Below, one piece after another: positions 5,521-6,316 of a DNA stretch of 6,316 nt. The position numbers and the translations under genes are program-made. A model generated the notes under the pieces. That model did not search any database. It worked only from the letters and a program-made list of their open reading frames with translations, and was not told where the DNA came from. Origin of the DNA: Lachnospiraceae bacterium (GTDB lineage: Bacteria > Bacillota > Clostridia > Lachnospirales > Lachnospiraceae); assembly GCA_014804565.1 (NCBI GenBank), contig JAAUZN010000069.1:179460-185775 (forward strand). Reading direction: 5' to 3'. The number at the start of each line of letters is the position of its first letter. Positions within the stretch are counted from its first letter, which is position 1.

Positions 5521-5827
5521 ACTTTATCCTTTCAAACACATACTCCGTCTCAGACGACAAATCATCTCTGTAAAGATATCCCAGCCTGTCAAATGCCTTC
5601 ATATCTTCCGGATCTTCAATGCAGTTTTCCGCCATAAACCGCACCATCTCACCTCTTGCCATCTTTGCATAAGTTCCCTTGGTGATGATCCTGCCGTCAG
5701 ACATCTCTCCAAATGTAACTGTAATATAAGTATCCTCCGTCTGCTGTATGAATACGGGCATTCCCTGTATGTCAAGTGAATCCGTATCCACATTCATTTT
5801 CTTAGTCGGTGAAAGAATGATCTTCAT
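5519..5827 (-). CDS. yaaA: YaaA-family peroxide-stress protein with large internal deletion
   Basis: 102 residues, against about 245-255 for YaaA (DUF328). Residues 1-27 (MKIILSPTKKMNVDTDS...) match the family N-terminus. Residues about 31-102 match the C-terminus, including ITVTFGE (35-41), KGTYAKMARGEMVRFMAE (50-67) and LSSETEYVF (90-98). The middle of about 140 residues is missing, with the junction near residues 27-32 (about 5732-5749), and the frame is preserved. YaaA in E. coli lowers free iron and DNA damage during peroxide stress; whether this short form folds or works is doubtful. The ATG overlaps the peroxiredoxin stop by one base (TAATG), so translation is coupled; only a weak GGTGA precedes it. 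The stop TAG at 5519-5521 lies in the Shine-Dalgarno region of the cyclase. It may be a decaying gene kept open, a natural minimal variant or an assembly collapse. The family call is confident; function is not. Confidence 0.85.
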   Translation of the reverse strand: MKIILSPTKKMNVDTDSLDIQGMPVFIQQTEDTYITVTFGEMSDGRIITKGTYAKMARGEMVRFMAENCIEDPEDMKAFDRLGYLYRDDLSSETEYVFERIK

Positions 5828-6279
5828 TACACTTCACCCAGCATCTTCTCCGGATCATCCGCCGCTTTCACCTTATCGTTAGCCTTGATAATGATTCCCT
5901 TCTCATCGATCAAATATGTGGTGCGTACAACTCCCATAGAGACCTTGCCGTAATTTTTCTTTTCCTTCCACACATCGTATGCCTCGATGACCTTCCTCTC
6001 CGGATCCGCCAGTAAGGTAAACGCCAGCCCGTATTTCTCTTCAAATTTTTTATGGGAAGCAACCGTGTCTTTACTTATCCCAATTACAACGGCTCCTTTT
6101 TCCTGAAACTGCGGATATCTCTCCGAAAAACCACAGGCCTGTTTGGTACATCCCGGCGTATTGTCCTTGGGATAAAAATACAAAATCACTTTTTTGCCTT
6201 TGTATTCTTCCAAGGTGTGCATGATGCCATTCTGATCCGGCAGTTCAAATGCCGGTGCTGCTGTTCCTACTTCTAACAT
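5827..6279 (-). CDS. bcp: Bcp-type (PrxQ) thiol peroxidase
   Basis: 150 residues, full length for the Bcp/PrxQ subfamily. It reduces peroxides and alkyl hydroperoxides using thioredoxin as donor. The peroxidatic Cys44 lies in DNTPGCTKQACGF with Thr41, and the resolving Cys49 is five residues later, the 2-Cys PrxQ arrangement. Arg119 in GVVRTTYLID is the conserved active-site arginine. The upstream frame continues to about 6315, but ATG at 6279 is chosen because AGGAGG (6285-6290) lies 5 nt before it and MLEVGTAAPAFELPD is the standard N-terminus. It is the first complete gene of the right-hand cluster. Its stop overlaps the start of the shortened yaaA, fitting a joint peroxide response. No signal peptide is seen, so it is cytoplasmic. 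A promoter would lie at or beyond the right edge. Confidence 0.95.
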   Translation of the reverse strand: MLEVGTAAPAFELPDQNGIMHTLEEYKGKKVILYFYPKDNTPGCTKQACGFSERYPQFQEKGAVVIGISKDTVASHKKFEEKYGLAFTLLADPERKVIEAYDVWKEKKNYGKVSMGVVRTTYLIDEKGIIIKANDKVKAADDPEKMLGEV

Positions 6280-6316
6280 GTCTGCCTCCTGCTCATTATC
6301 TGACAAAATAAACATA

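Noticed and set aside
6280..6315. N-terminal extension of the peroxiredoxin frame to about 6315
   Set aside because: The AGGAGG site and the family-typical N-terminus at 6279 place the real start downstream; the extension is unlike Bcp proteins.

Overview
The window looks like chromosomal DNA from a low-to-mid GC Bacillota, most plausibly a gut Lachnospiraceae-type clostridium. This is inferred from strong GGAGG-type ribosome binding sites, TTG start use, sigma-A-like promoters, and protein families typical of that group. No tRNA, rRNA, insertion sequence, CRISPR array or phage gene was seen.

Layout. Positions 1-2008 hold a minus-strand transcription unit. A good promoter (about 1980-2008) reads into a small coiled-coil/zinc-ribbon protein (1543-1947). 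A MutT-like Nudix hydrolase (1116-1535) follows, then a 149-nt leader (967-1115), then the first 322 residues of a major facilitator exporter whose C-terminus lies beyond the left edge. A divergent promoter (about 2027-2056) drives a single plus-strand gene for an isochorismatase-type cysteine hydrolase (2130-2666). This gene meets, tail to tail, a second minus-strand cluster read from the right edge: a Bcp-type peroxiredoxin (5827-6279), an internally shortened YaaA (5519-5827), a membrane-anchored diguanylate cyclase (3874-5508) and a class I PLP aminotransferase (2671-3837). The first three are overlapping or closely packed, so they probably share a transcript.

The most interesting part is the leader upstream of the exporter. 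Read on the minus strand, it contains two very short ORFs, MLCIANAPCKA and MTVSSNFAT, each with its own well-spaced Shine-Dalgarno sequence. Three hairpins lie in the same stretch. Hairpin A (arms 1063-1072 and 1041-1050) buries the Shine-Dalgarno of leader ORF 2. Hairpin D (arms 1008-1014 and 972-978, plus inner helices) buries the Shine-Dalgarno of the exporter. Hairpin B (arms 1051-1067 and 1007-1023) shares sequence with both and cannot coexist with either. This is the logic of ribosome-stalling attenuators such as ermC and the two-leader ermA. It suggests that the exporter is induced by a ribosome-targeting drug or by another translational signal. The pairings are seen directly; the regulation is inferred.

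The second notable point is YaaA. The protein keeps the conserved N-terminal ~27 and C-terminal ~72 residues of the peroxide-stress family but lacks about 140 residues between them, while the reading frame stays open.

The peroxiredoxin/YaaA pair suggests an oxidative-stress unit. The cyclase behind it may be linked to redox state or may simply be co-transcribed.
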